This document shows positions 27,272 to 35,478 of a stretch of 64,000 nucleotides of DNA, piece after piece (the first letter of the stretch is position 1; each line of letters starts with the position of its first letter). The position numbers and the translations under genes were made by a program. The notes below the pieces were generated by a model. That model did not search any database. It was given only the letters and a program-made list of their open reading frames with translations, and was not told the origin of the DNA. The stretch comes from JAKVKY01 sp964293585 (GTDB lineage: Bacteria; Bacillota; Negativicutes; Acidaminococcales; Acidaminococcaceae). The stretch is from NCBI GenBank assembly GCA_964293585.1, contig CAXYYS010000005.1, positions 7,259-71,258 on the forward strand, read 5' to 3'.

Positions 27272-27345
27272 TCCTCTCCTCCCGGATTTAGTTTGTGTAT
27301 CAGCTCAATAATCAGAGGCTCCCATACTAACACACCTCTTTCTGA

Positions 27346-27383
27346 CAGCGTCCTCTTTAAAAGTGGTAACGGAGAGGACGCTG
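27346..27383. repeat. Inverted repeat upstream of the outer-membrane-like gene
   Basis: CAGCGTCCTCT (27346-27356) and AGAGGACGCTG (27373-27383) form an 11-bp inverted repeat with outer CTGACA/TGTCAG pairs. No T run follows, so it is an unlikely strong terminator. Its right side reaches the -35 of the next promoter, so it could be a terminator remnant of the TPM operon or an operator. Confidence 0.5.
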
Positions 27384-27390
27384 CCCCTAT

Positions 27391-27419
27391 TTGTCAGAAC
27401 CGCGGGAATAGGGTAAAAT
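27391..27419 (+). promoter_or_regulatory. Promoter of the outer-membrane-like protein gene
   Basis: TTGTCA (27391-27396) and TAAAAT (27414-27419) with a 17-bp spacer. The leader to the ATG at 27502 is about 75 bases. Confidence 0.8.
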
Positions 27420-27501
27420 TAGTATAAGAAAACTCAGAGAAGAGATAATCCTTAGGGGAAATAAGGCACAGAGCCCAGGTAGAAATAATGGGGGTGTGAT
27501 T

Positions 27502-28644
27502 ATGGGGAGGACCGGGCGGTTATTGCTGCAAGGATTAGTATGGGGAAGCGTGTTGGTGGGATGCCTGCCGCAAGCGGCGCTGGCGCAGAAGACGGTGTCA
27601 ACAGGGGCGGGCCGGAGTCAGGCGCCGGTGAGGGCGGCCGAAGAACAGGAGGATGCACAGGAAGAACTGTACGTTCCTTCCGGACCAGACCATGGTTTTA
27701 GTTTTGACGGCAATTTCAGGTATTTGTACGGTCAGGGACACATGGAGGGGAAAACTTTAAATCCCCGTACCGGCAAGCAAGATTATTTTAAACAGATGAT
27801 GCTTATGCAGACCTTGCGGACCAGGCTGTATTTAAATTATCACCTGAATAAAAACTGGAACATTATCACTGGCGAGAAAGATAACAGGGTGCTCAACGAT
27901 CAGTCCCTGACCGATACGGCGAATTTTCACCGCGCTTTTGTGGAAGGAGAGGATACCCACTACAAGGCGCGGGCGGGACGGTTTGGCTATATAGTTAACA
28001 ATGGTAACGTGCTGGATACGACCATGGACGGGGTCCGTTTCGGCTACGGCCGGCGGCATGACTATTGGCTGACAGCTTTCTGGGGCCGGACCGGTTCCAG
28101 TTCCGGACGCCGGGAAGGAGTCATCCTGGATGCTTTGAAGCAGTGGGGGCCATGGGAAACCCAGGTGGGATATTACGATTTTCGTAATCTGCATAATGAG
28201 CAACATACCTGGGATAAGCAGAAAATTTTATCCGCCGAGCTGCGCTACCGTTTTGCCCCGGATATTAGCCTGGGCTGGGAGTATCTGCAGGCTGCCGGCA
28301 GCGACAGAGGACAGAGTGTGCCCTCTGATCACGGCTTTGTCGTTAATCTTAACTATAAGGATTATGATTATAAAAAGCCGGGCAGTTACCGGCTCCGGCT
28401 TAGATATTACCGGGAACCGCAGGCAGCAGTTATTACCCATACCATGGACGGCTGGCCGGGATTCTTTGATTTGAGCGGACAGAAGATGGGGTTCGAGGGT
28501 TATGGTATCTGCTGGGATTACGTGCTGAGAAAAGGCGTGGCTCTGACCCTGGAAGGTTATGATTTGTGCAATTACCGGGACGGTCAGTATGCAGGCGATT
28601 TCCGCCAGAAGATTTTGGGAGGGACGTTGACTTTTGCCTTGTAA
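27502..28644 (+). CDS. Putative outer-membrane beta-barrel (porin-like) protein
   Basis: A 380-residue exported protein. The signal peptide ends near QAALA-QK (about residue 28). The mature part alternates short Tyr/Trp/Phe/Arg-rich strands such as FDGNFRYLYGQ, TRLYLNYHLNKNWN and YKARAGRFGYIV, and ends in the strand-like ILGGTLTFAL, as beta-barrels do. It has no SLH domain and no other recognised domain. It fits an outer-membrane protein in a Negativicute. A possible start GTG at 27496 is two codons upstream, but the G-rich SD favours ATG 27502. It has its own promoter and precedes the sensor genes by 50 bases, so it may report or supply their ligand, which is speculative. Confidence 0.65.
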   Translation: MGRTGRLLLQGLVWGSVLVGCLPQAALAQKTVSTGAGRSQAPVRAAEEQEDAQEELYVPSGPDHGFSFDGNFRYLYGQGHMEGKTLNPRTGKQDYFKQMMLMQTLRTRLYLNYHLNKNWNIITGEKDNRVLNDQSLTDTANFHRAFVEGEDTHYKARAGRFGYIVNNGNVLDTTMDGVRFGYGRRHDYWLTAFWGRTGSSSGRREGVILDALKQWGPWETQVGYYDFRNLHNEQHTWDKQKILSAELRYRFAPDISLGWEYLQAAGSDRGQSVPSDHGFVVNLNYKDYDYKKPGSYRLRLRYYREPQAAVITHTMDGWPGFFDLSGQKMGFEGYGICWDYVLRKGVALTLEGYDLCNYRDGQYAGDFRQKILGGTLTFAL

Positions 28645-28694
28645 GGTGTAGGCAGGTAGAAATGATTTTTACGAGCAGCGGGGAGGGACGGTAA

Positions 28695-30242
28695 ATGCGC
28701 AGATTTGTTTATCTGGTATTGTTGCTTGTCCTGACCTGCTGCTCGTTTTTGACGCCGGTCCGGGCAGGACAGCTGATCTACAATAATGCTTATGGCGATG
28801 CCTATGGACGAGTTCTGCAGGCAGCCTTGGAAGGGAAGGTTACCTGCCGCGGTGCGGAACCAAGTCTTATAGGTGAACTCAATGAAGGTGCAGCCGGCGT
28901 AGAAGCTTATGCTACCCAGACGGAGATTTATTTAAAAAATCCGGCTTATCACTGGTATCCGCAGTATCTGGCCACGGTTGTCCTGGCTGTGGACCGGGAT
29001 GTGTGCCGGGAAGATATTTATGGCTGGCAGGATGTATTGAAAACCAAGAGCAAGCTCTGTGTGCCATTAGTGTCCATAGAGTATGAATATTGCTTGATGG
29101 CTTTGGCCTATGGACTAAGCGGCGGCATGGACACCAGTAAGGCAGTGGATTATTTAAAGGAGCTGCAGGGGCAGGGACTGCTGCTGCTGGCTTCTCCTGA
29201 CGGTGACTATTCTGCTTATTTGCATAAGGCAGTTTCGCCGGCCGGCGCACATGTGTATGTCTTGTTTGATTATCAAGCGGTACAGCTTAATAAAAGCGGC
29301 CGGCATTTGCAGATCATTGTACCCAGAGAAGGAACATTGACTTTTCCTAAGGGAATTTTGGCACGTCAGCCCCTGGATTTTAACCGGGATGTTTTGAATA
29401 AAACTTTATTGGCGGAAGGATTCCGCCCGGTGGATCTCCATCTGGCCCAGACTGGGACAGCGGCAGGACAAAGTACTGCTGCAGGGGGGGCGGCCTGGCC
29501 GGAAGCGGGAGGAAGTTTGGACGCATCCTATCCCAGGAATCGTGATTATTTAACCGCTTCCAGAGTACAGGATCCCCAGGATTTTACCGTGACGGCGGAA
29601 AAGTTAAGCACGCAGGTCCGGCGGCAGGTCTTGGGACTGCAGAGATTTGTTACGGCAGATGGTTATGAGCATCAGGCCAGTTATCTGGTACTGCTGATTA
29701 TCATTATCTTTATTTTTGGTACGGTCCTGCGCAAAGTCTTACATCCGGGAGTAAGGAGGGCGTTGCTGGGGCTGGGTATCTCAGTACTTTTAACGGCGCT
29801 CCTGAGACTGGTGAAGCTCGTGATACCTACGGCTGATGAACATATTGTCCGCTGGTTATGGTACGCAGCTTACATCTTTTTCTTCAGTATGAGTTTATTC
29901 CTGGTCTGGATAGCCTGGGCTACAGGCAGACCTCTGGAAGAGAAACGGCCGCCGGTCTGGTGGTATGCGCTGGTTGGTGTAAGTCTGCTTTCTGTGCTTA
30001 TCATCCTGACCAATGATTTGCACCAGCTGGTGTGGGGATTCCGCCCGGATTTTAAGGATAGTTGGGCTGTTTATTCCCACCAGCCGCTCTTTTATGTTTT
30101 CTCAGCTGAATATCTGTTGATGATACTGGGGGCATGTCTGTTCCTGGTATACCAGGTATGGGATAACAGTTTTATGCGGCGCAAGGCTATTTTACCTCAG
30201 TTGGTCCTGCTGTCATTCTTTGTCTACCTGGGGGGGCAATAA
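28695..30242 (+). CDS. Solute-binding / 7TM sensor protein, N-terminal part (frameshifted at G7)
   Basis: The first 515 residues of what looks like one sensor protein. A signal peptide (to about residue 24, PVRA-GQ) is followed by a domain resembling ABC-transporter solute-binding proteins (LIYNNAYGDAYGRVLQAA through IIVPREGTLTFPKGILA). A linker and transmembrane helices start at about residue 335 (SYLVLLIIIIFIFGTVL). The frame breaks at a run of seven G (30230-30236) and ends after FFVYLGGQ. Removing one G joins it to the next frame as VYLGGNNLGWPLF, completing a seven-helix region (histidine-kinase 7TM type) before a kinase-like tail. The break may be phase variation, a sequencing error, or a true lesion. 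SD GGGAGGG precedes ATG 28695. Confidence 0.7.
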   Translation: MRRFVYLVLLLVLTCCSFLTPVRAGQLIYNNAYGDAYGRVLQAALEGKVTCRGAEPSLIGELNEGAAGVEAYATQTEIYLKNPAYHWYPQYLATVVLAVDRDVCREDIYGWQDVLKTKSKLCVPLVSIEYEYCLMALAYGLSGGMDTSKAVDYLKELQGQGLLLLASPDGDYSAYLHKAVSPAGAHVYVLFDYQAVQLNKSGRHLQIIVPREGTLTFPKGILARQPLDFNRDVLNKTLLAEGFRPVDLHLAQTGTAAGQSTAAGGAAWPEAGGSLDASYPRNRDYLTASRVQDPQDFTVTAEKLSTQVRRQVLGLQRFVTADGYEHQASYLVLLIIIIFIFGTVLRKVLHPGVRRALLGLGISVLLTALLRLVKLVIPTADEHIVRWLWYAAYIFFFSMSLFLVWIAWATGRPLEEKRPPVWWYALVGVSLLSVLIILTNDLHQLVWGFRPDFKDSWAVYSHQPLFYVFSAEYLLMILGACLFLVYQVWDNSFMRRKAILPQLVLLSFFVYLGGQ

Positions 30243-31200
30243 TCTGGGCTGGCCTCTTTTCAAGTATTCAGAGATTAATTTTACGTTCTGCAGAACCATG
30301 GTATTGTTCGTGCTGGCTGCCACTTATGCCGGACTTTTTAATACGAACAGGAATTATCAGGAAATTTTTTCAGCTTCAACATTGGGCCTTAGGATTATGG
30401 ACCGGGAGGGAGCGCAGGTTTTTGGCGCCGCCAGTATTCCCAAAACCGGGAACAATGTGGCAATACACCGGATGCCTGTTACCGGCGGTCAGGTAGTCTG
30501 GTACGAAGATATCCGGGACCTAAACGACCTGGAACATAAACTGGCCCTGACCACAGAAGCTTTGGCACGTTCCCGTAACCTGTTGGCGCAAGAGGAACAG
30601 GTTCGGGGCGCTTATACGGAACTGAAAATCCGCAATCAGCTCTATGATGAGCTGGAATTAGTAATTACGCACAAGTATCCGGCTATCATGGAAGATTTGA
30701 ATATCCTGAGGAATCTGGAGCGTAAAAAGGAAACCAAGATACAGGCTGTCTGTCACCTGAACATCTTATCCTGTTATTTAAAAAAACGTTGTGTGCTTTT
30801 ACTGCTGGGTAAAGAGAGAAACACCATAGATGTACAGGATATTAAGGCTGCGTTCACGGAATCCTGCCTGTATGCCAAACAATCCGGTATCAATAGCTTG
30901 TTCCAGTCAGAAATAGCGGTTCCCCGGGTAGGCAGCCTGGAAGCCATGTTCATCTACGATCTTTTTGAAGCTGTCCTGGAAACAGCCTTCAGGCTCAAAG
31001 CGGATAATTTATTGGTACGGTTAGCACAGGAACAGCAGCTCCTAAAGTTGAATATGCTGCTAAGCGGAGACCAAGGTAGTTTACTTACCGCGCTCCAGGC
31101 TCTGTCCGCCCGTCAGGAATTTGCCGGACGCCAATTAGAGGTCAAGGACCTGGATGATGCGGTGGCTGTGACTTTAACCTTGCAGGGCATTATTAGCTGA
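30220..31200 (+). CDS. Sensor protein C-terminal part (degenerate histidine-kinase tail, out of frame)
   Basis: Continuation of the preceding sensor in the +1 frame. The apparent first codon at 30220 has no ribosome binding site, so it is not a natural start. It begins with the last transmembrane helix (RTMVLFVLAATYAGLF), then a PAS-like or linker stretch (GLRIMDREGAQVFGA), a coiled coil and a dimerisation-like region. The final segment resembles a HATPase fold (EAVLETAFRLKADNLLVRLA) but lacks the N-box asparagine and the Gly-rich lid. If joined, the whole protein is about 835 residues and probably a pseudokinase or sensory subunit working with the intact kinase 12 bases downstream. Confidence 0.6.
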   Translation: MSTWGGNNLGWPLFKYSEINFTFCRTMVLFVLAATYAGLFNTNRNYQEIFSASTLGLRIMDREGAQVFGAASIPKTGNNVAIHRMPVTGGQVVWYEDIRDLNDLEHKLALTTEALARSRNLLAQEEQVRGAYTELKIRNQLYDELELVITHKYPAIMEDLNILRNLERKKETKIQAVCHLNILSCYLKKRCVLLLLGKERNTIDVQDIKAAFTESCLYAKQSGINSLFQSEIAVPRVGSLEAMFIYDLFEAVLETAFRLKADNLLVRLAQEQQLLKLNMLLSGDQGSLLTALQALSARQEFAGRQLEVKDLDDAVAVTLTLQGIIS

Positions 31201-31211
31201 GAAAGGAGATT

Positions 31212-32651
31212 ATGATGCTGGCTTTATATACATATAGTTTGCCGGTACGCATAGGATTTCTCCTGGCAGCCGTGCTGGTCCTGGTCCTGCATTGCTATTA
31301 TCTGCAGGTGGATAAGCTGATTTACCGGGTTCAAAACCGGCGGCGCCAGGTCCTGGAATTTACGGTTTTGTTTTTTATCCTCGTCCTGCTGCTAAGCATA
31401 GACGGAATTAATTATCAGTTGCTGGATGGTATGTTGACTACAAATAAGTATTTAGAGGCACGCTACATAAGCTGTTTGCTGCTTCTGGGGCACAGCCTCA
31501 TCTGGATGCAAGCCCAGGCCGGTACCTGGTTTCTGGCCGGGGCAGCGGTGCTGGCCCTGCCAGCCTTGGACGAATTTTCTCCCTGGGGCCTGATTCTGGT
31601 TCTGGGTCTGCTATTTTTCCGGACGATGCAGGGTATTCCCCGGGCTAAAGCTGACCTGCAACAGAGTTTAAGTCTTAATTCCATTAAAGAGGCCCTGGAT
31701 TCACTGCCTACCGGTGTACTGTTCGCTGAACGCGAAGGAGAGATTATCTTAACCAATGTGGTGATGTTGCACTTCATGCAAAGATATCTGGGAGGATTTT
31801 TCCGGGACGCCAATAGTTTCTGGAAACGTATGCAGGGTCTGGTGAGCACTCCGGGGTTGGAAATAATACCGGTAGGTGATAAAATATTATTAAGGGTTGT
31901 GCAGCAGCAAAGCTGGCTGGCGGCCCGGAAAGAAATTCATTATGGCAGGCACACCTGGGTACAGTTCACGGTGGCGGATGTGACAGAGATGGACGGCAAG
32001 GCCATTGCCTTGCGTGAACATCAACAAAAACTGGAGCAGGACAGCGACAGGCTGCGCTACGTCCTGAGCAACCTGGAAGCTTACCGCCGGCAGCATGTCC
32101 TGACCGAAGTTAAAAGTCAGATTCATGATCTGCTGGGACAACGCATCACCATCCTGCAGCAGATTTTAAACAATAAAAATTTCTATGACTATGTAACCAT
32201 GATTCCCCTGATTGAAAATGTGATCAGGGACATGCGCTATCATGTGCTGGAAGATCCGGCCCAGATTTTAAAGGACCTGGTGGCTACTTACGAGAGTATC
32301 GGGATAGCGTTAACGGTGGAAGGTGTTTTGCCGGGAGACCGGGATACGGCCAGAACTTTTGTGAGAATCATCCGCGAAGGTGCGACCAATGCTGTCCGAC
32401 ACGGGCATGCTAACCAGGTGCAGATCCTGCTGGGGCAGCTGCCGGGATCCTGGACCTTGCAGATTACGGATAACGGCATCCCGCCTCTCGAAGAAGTGGC
32501 GTGGGGGACAGGCCTTAAGGGCATCAGGAGCAGGGTGGAACATTTAGGAGGACATTGCGTGATTCAATCTCAGCCGCGTTTTGTGGTGGCGGTGACGGTG
32601 CCGATGCCGTCAGTGGGTATGCACACAGAAAAGGGTGAGGGACATGATTAA
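31212..32651 (+). CDS. Sensor histidine kinase, NarX/LiaS-type
   Basis: A 479-residue membrane histidine kinase. Four or more N-terminal helices (e.g. IGFLLAAVLVLVLHCYYL, VLFFILVLLLSIDGI) are followed by a PAS-like region (EALDSLPTGVLFAEREGE) and a HisKA_3-type dimerisation domain with the likely phospho-acceptor histidine in KSQIHDLLGQRITI. The HATPase domain has N-box EGATNAVRHGHAN, G1 box DNGIPP and GTGLKGIRSRV. This class pairs with NarL/FixJ response regulators, exactly what follows with an 8-base overlap. AAAGGAG precedes ATG 31212 and a second ATG at 31215; either could start. The stimulus is unknown, but the preceding solute-binding sensor suggests a ligand. Confidence 0.88.
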   Translation: MMLALYTYSLPVRIGFLLAAVLVLVLHCYYLQVDKLIYRVQNRRRQVLEFTVLFFILVLLLSIDGINYQLLDGMLTTNKYLEARYISCLLLLGHSLIWMQAQAGTWFLAGAAVLALPALDEFSPWGLILVLGLLFFRTMQGIPRAKADLQQSLSLNSIKEALDSLPTGVLFAEREGEIILTNVVMLHFMQRYLGGFFRDANSFWKRMQGLVSTPGLEIIPVGDKILLRVVQQQSWLAARKEIHYGRHTWVQFTVADVTEMDGKAIALREHQQKLEQDSDRLRYVLSNLEAYRRQHVLTEVKSQIHDLLGQRITILQQILNNKNFYDYVTMIPLIENVIRDMRYHVLEDPAQILKDLVATYESIGIALTVEGVLPGDRDTARTFVRIIREGATNAVRHGHANQVQILLGQLPGSWTLQITDNGIPPLEEVAWGTGLKGIRSRVEHLGGHCVIQSQPRFVVAVTVPMPSVGMHTEKGEGHD

Positions 32652-33264
32652 AATTTTAATCGTGGATGACCAGAAGGTGCTTTTGGATGCATTTACCAAT
32701 TATCTAAAAAAAGAAGCGGATTTTAAGATTGTGGGCAGCATCACCGTAGCCGAGGCTGCAGATTTAGCCTGTGAACGTTTCCATCCGGACCTGGTGCTGA
32801 TGGATATTTGTACGGAAGGGAAGGTTAGCGGTATTTATGCCACGGAGCGCATTAAAAAACGTCATCCCGAGATTAAGGTCATGCTGATGACCGGTTTTCC
32901 GGAGATGAGCTTTATTGAACGCGGCAAGCTGGCCGGAGCGGACAGCTTTATTTATAAAAATCGCTCCATCGAGGAGTTTATTAAATGTATCCGGGAAACC
33001 GTAGCGGGACAGGGCAGCTTTTTAGAAGAAGAGCAGCATCCGGGTTTTGGCGAAGGAGAATGTCCGCTCACGCCACGGGAACTGGAGATACTACGGCTTT
33101 TCTGCCAGAATAAATCCCGGAAAGAGATGGCGGATATCTTACACATCTCCACCAGTACGGTCAATTATCATATCAATAATATGCTGACGAAAACAGGGCA
33201 CAAGAACCTGGTGAGCCTGGCCATGGAAGCTACGGGTAAAGGCTATATCAATACGCGTGTTTAA
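32644..33264 (+). CDS. NarL/FixJ-family response regulator
   Basis: A 206-residue regulator. The receiver domain (IKILIVDDQKVLLDAF) has the phospho-aspartate in DLVLMDICTEG and the conserved lysine in SFIYKNRSIEEF. The C-terminal LuxR-type helix-turn-helix starts near residue 138 (LTPRELEILRLFCQNKSRKE, then MADILHISTSTVNYHINNML). ATG at 32644 is chosen; a GTG at 32635 is possible. It overlaps the kinase end, so the pair is co-translated. It is a candidate to bind the four palindromic promoters at 25141, 35311, 35380 and 39707, since NarL-type regulators use inverted repeats, but nothing in the sequence proves this. Confidence 0.9.
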   Translation: MIKILIVDDQKVLLDAFTNYLKKEADFKIVGSITVAEAADLACERFHPDLVLMDICTEGKVSGIYATERIKKRHPEIKVMLMTGFPEMSFIERGKLAGADSFIYKNRSIEEFIKCIRETVAGQGSFLEEEQHPGFGEGECPLTPRELEILRLFCQNKSRKEMADILHISTSTVNYHINNMLTKTGHKNLVSLAMEATGKGYINTRV

Positions 33265-33298
33265 AACGGGTGTGCTTTTACAGTCAGTGGCAATAAGT

Positions 33299-33346
33299 AA
33301 GGAGCTGTCGGGTACGGAAGAACCGTACGCACAACAGCTCCTTTTT
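33299..33346. terminator. Terminator between response regulator and TMEM43-like gene
   Basis: AAGGAGCTGT (33299-33308) pairs with ACAGCTCCTT (33334-33343), with an inner GTACGG/CCGTAC stem and a T run. It separates convergent genes. Confidence 0.88.
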
Positions 33347-33437
33347 CTGTCTCTGTATTTAAGATTAAAGCGAAACATGGTTGTTTTTTGTTGCAACAGC
33401 CTTTTTTATGAGGACTGCCTTAAGCGATTGCGCAGCC

Positions 33438-34277
33438 TTATTCGTTTTTGCTGAAGAAGGTCAAATAGCCACCGCCCACCAGCAGTAATGCTGTTACCAC
33501 ATAGCCCACGATATTGCCAAGTTTTCGGCTTGTGGCTGCAGCCTGGAGAACTTCGTATTTGGTCTTGATGCCTTCCATGATGGTACCATTAAAATCGCCA
33601 TCTTCATAGAGCAGTTCCCGTCCTTTTTGCTTTCCCACCAGGGTATAAGTATCCATCTTGCTCAGGTCTGCATATTCGTAACTAAAGCGCAGGCTGTTTC
33701 GTCCCTGCCAGGCGTTGTCATCGTTGGTAAAGAGAGTCTGGCTCAGGTACTGGCGCCCGTTATCGTTTTGCAGCTTCAAGCTCAGGTTGGCAGCATCGGC
33801 CTGGGTGAAACCGTGATAATCTGTCCGGGGTAAATGCAACAGATACTTGCCTTGTACCAGAAATTCACCTACCTGTAAAGCTCCGGCAAAACTGGTGCTC
33901 CGGTAACGATAAGTATCTTTGTCAGCAAGGGCGTCTACTTTTTCCCACCACATTTTATCCAGCCTGTTCTTGTATTTGACCAGCTGTTTATCTTTTTCCG
34001 TCAAAGGTACCAGCTTATAAATTTCTACCGTACGTACCAGCAGAGGCGTTTCCAAGGCAATCCGGAGTTCAGGATCAGTAGCTTTTTTTAAAAGCACAGG
34101 TTTGCCGGGAACGATGATTACTTTCCCTTCATTTTCAGCATGTATCAAGGCGTCCTGCACATAGACCGCCTTATTAAAATGGGCGTCCTGTGTTTCATCA
34201 GCTGTACTGGTAAAGAAAGCAAAAGCCAGACCGGCACCCAGTACTATTAAGACTACGCCAAGGATTTTCTTTAACAT
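33438..34277 (-). CDS. TMEM43-family membrane protein
   Basis: A 279-residue protein with an N-terminal helix (ILGVVLIVLGAGLAFAFF), an extracytoplasmic domain and a C-terminal helix (IVGYVVTALLLVGGGYLTFF). The ENEGKVIIVPGKPVL segment and LLVRTVEIYKLVPL match the conserved N-terminal pattern of TMEM43 proteins, which scaffold membrane proteins; their bacterial role is not known. The start at 34277 follows GGAGGTG at about 8 nt on the minus strand. It lies 71 bases after the beta-helix gene on the same strand and is probably co-transcribed from promoter D. This links it to the YdjG/YdjI-like genes under the shared operator. Confidence 0.65.
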   Translation of the reverse strand: MLKKILGVVLIVLGAGLAFAFFTSTADETQDAHFNKAVYVQDALIHAENEGKVIIVPGKPVLLKKATDPELRIALETPLLVRTVEIYKLVPLTEKDKQLVKYKNRLDKMWWEKVDALADKDTYRYRSTSFAGALQVGEFLVQGKYLLHLPRTDYHGFTQADAANLSLKLQNDNGRQYLSQTLFTNDDNAWQGRNSLRFSYEYADLSKMDTYTLVGKQKGRELLYEDGDFNGTIMEGIKTKYEVLQAAATSRKLGNIVGYVVTALLLVGGGYLTFFSKNE

Positions 34278-34348
34278 CTTTGTCACCTCCGTCGGCATCT
34301 TTTATAAAATTTAAGAAGTATTTTTCCCGGAGGGGAAAATGATGCCTG

Positions 34349-35233
34349 CTAGTTGCTTTCCCGGAAATCACAGCCTTCAAAGCTAAGCCCTTCCTGCTGG
34401 AGCTGTTCAAATTCCACCCGCTTGACGTGCGTAAAACTGCAGTTGGTAAAAGTCAGGCCGGTCACCGTAAAATGGGGCTGCTGGAAAGGCTTGGACAGCA
34501 GGGAATGTTTCGCCATAAATTCCTGCACCGGCAGACCTTCGTAACTAAAAGCTTTACGCCGGGGATCAATTTGAAATTGACACTGTGTAAAACTTAATGC
34601 GGGCGACTGGGTGTTGGTCTCGGCAAAAAGATTAAGGGCGGACAGCTTGCCCCGGTGTACGAAGCTGGTACCTGTGAAATGTCCATCCTGAACTGTGCCG
34701 GCATTGAGCAGGCCGTAGGTACCGTCATGCAGGACTGAGTCCTGCACCCAAAGACCCGTAACATTATCCAAAGTTAAAGCGAACTGGCCGCAGCCGTACA
34801 GGTCGTCCTTAACAAAGTTAATCTTTGAAGAGTTGCTGACCAGGACCGCATCACCCTGGCAGCCGCCGGCAGCAGCAGTATGACCGATACTCAGTCCTTC
34901 AATCTGCACATCGGTGCAATCGTGAAGGGTCAGTACCTCATCTTCCGTATAGGGTGAAAGAATCCTGGTCTGGGCGGCCTCGCTGCCCACCAGTTTTAAA
35001 TTTTCTACGCCCACCAGAAAAAGACCGTGATTATGAAACCGGCGCACGGCTGTGCCTGTCTGGCGCTCTACACCTTGCAGGTTGTAGGTACCCGGTGCCA
35101 GACGCAGTACCCTGTGGCTGCCGATACCGGCCAGCAGTTCCTGTACATTCGTGACCGCAAGTTCCGATTCCGCCCAGGCCTGGACCTGGCAGCAAGAGAA
35201 CAGGCACGCCAGAACTAATGCTAATTTTTTCAT
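34349..35233 (-). CDS. Secreted right-handed parallel beta-helix protein
   Basis: A 294-residue exported protein: signal peptide KKLALVLACLFSCCQVQAWA, then a repeated-strand region with LRLAPGTYNLQGV, HNHGLFLVGVENLKLVGSE, LTLHDCTDVQIEGLSIGHT and LTLDNVTGLWVQDSVLHDG. This is the pattern of NosD/pectate-lyase-like parallel beta-helices. The catalytic residues of any known enzyme are not obvious. The ATG at 35233 has GGGAGGG upstream on the minus strand. The gene is first in a two-gene operon with the TMEM43-like gene, driven by promoter D, and divergent from the nucleoside hydrolase. Function unknown; envelope carbohydrate binding is possible. Confidence 0.65.
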   Translation of the reverse strand: MKKLALVLACLFSCCQVQAWAESELAVTNVQELLAGIGSHRVLRLAPGTYNLQGVERQTGTAVRRFHNHGLFLVGVENLKLVGSEAAQTRILSPYTEDEVLTLHDCTDVQIEGLSIGHTAAAGGCQGDAVLVSNSSKINFVKDDLYGCGQFALTLDNVTGLWVQDSVLHDGTYGLLNAGTVQDGHFTGTSFVHRGKLSALNLFAETNTQSPALSFTQCQFQIDPRRKAFSYEGLPVQEFMAKHSLLSKPFQQPHFTVTGLTFTNCSFTHVKRVEFEQLQQEGLSFEGCDFRESN

Positions 35234-35310
35234 ATTACTCCCTCCCAGTGTGGCTCTGCTCTTAAATTTGTCCGGGCTTACGTAGTGTAAGCTGCCCCTG
35301 TTTCAACTTT

Positions 35311-35356
35311 AGTGTACCAGATAATCAGCACCAGCGTACTGAGGCAAAGTACAGGA
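35311..35356 (-). promoter_or_regulatory. Palindrome-activated promoter D (beta-helix/TMEM43 genes)
   Basis: On the minus strand the half-site CCTCAGTA (35344-35337) has a degenerate partner arm. It is followed by 20 nt and a -10 TACACT (35316-35311). It is the divergent mate of promoter B; spacing is identical to A, B and C. Confidence 0.6.
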
Positions 35357-35379
35357 CTGCGGTAAAAAAAGGTTGTCGT

Positions 35380-35425
35380 TACTGAGATGTGCCTCAGTAC
35401 GTTCTTTTTTTTTCTGACGTAAAAT
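35380..35425 (+). promoter_or_regulatory. Palindrome-activated promoter B (nucleoside hydrolase genes)
   Basis: TACTGAGA-TGTG-CCTCAGTA (35380-35399, one mismatch), then a 20-nt gap with a run of nine T, then -10 TAAAAT (35420-35425). No -35 consensus. The downstream ATG at 35479 leaves a leader of about 47 bases. Confidence 0.7.
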
Positions 35426-35478
35426 TAAGACAGAAGCGGAAGTGCTTAAGTATTCCCCAAAGGGAGGAGGCGGAGTGT

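Noticed and set aside
30220..30300. An independent gene starting at the ATG at 30220
   Set aside because: No ribosome binding site, the start lies inside the preceding gene, and the frame joins the upstream protein perfectly after removal of one G.
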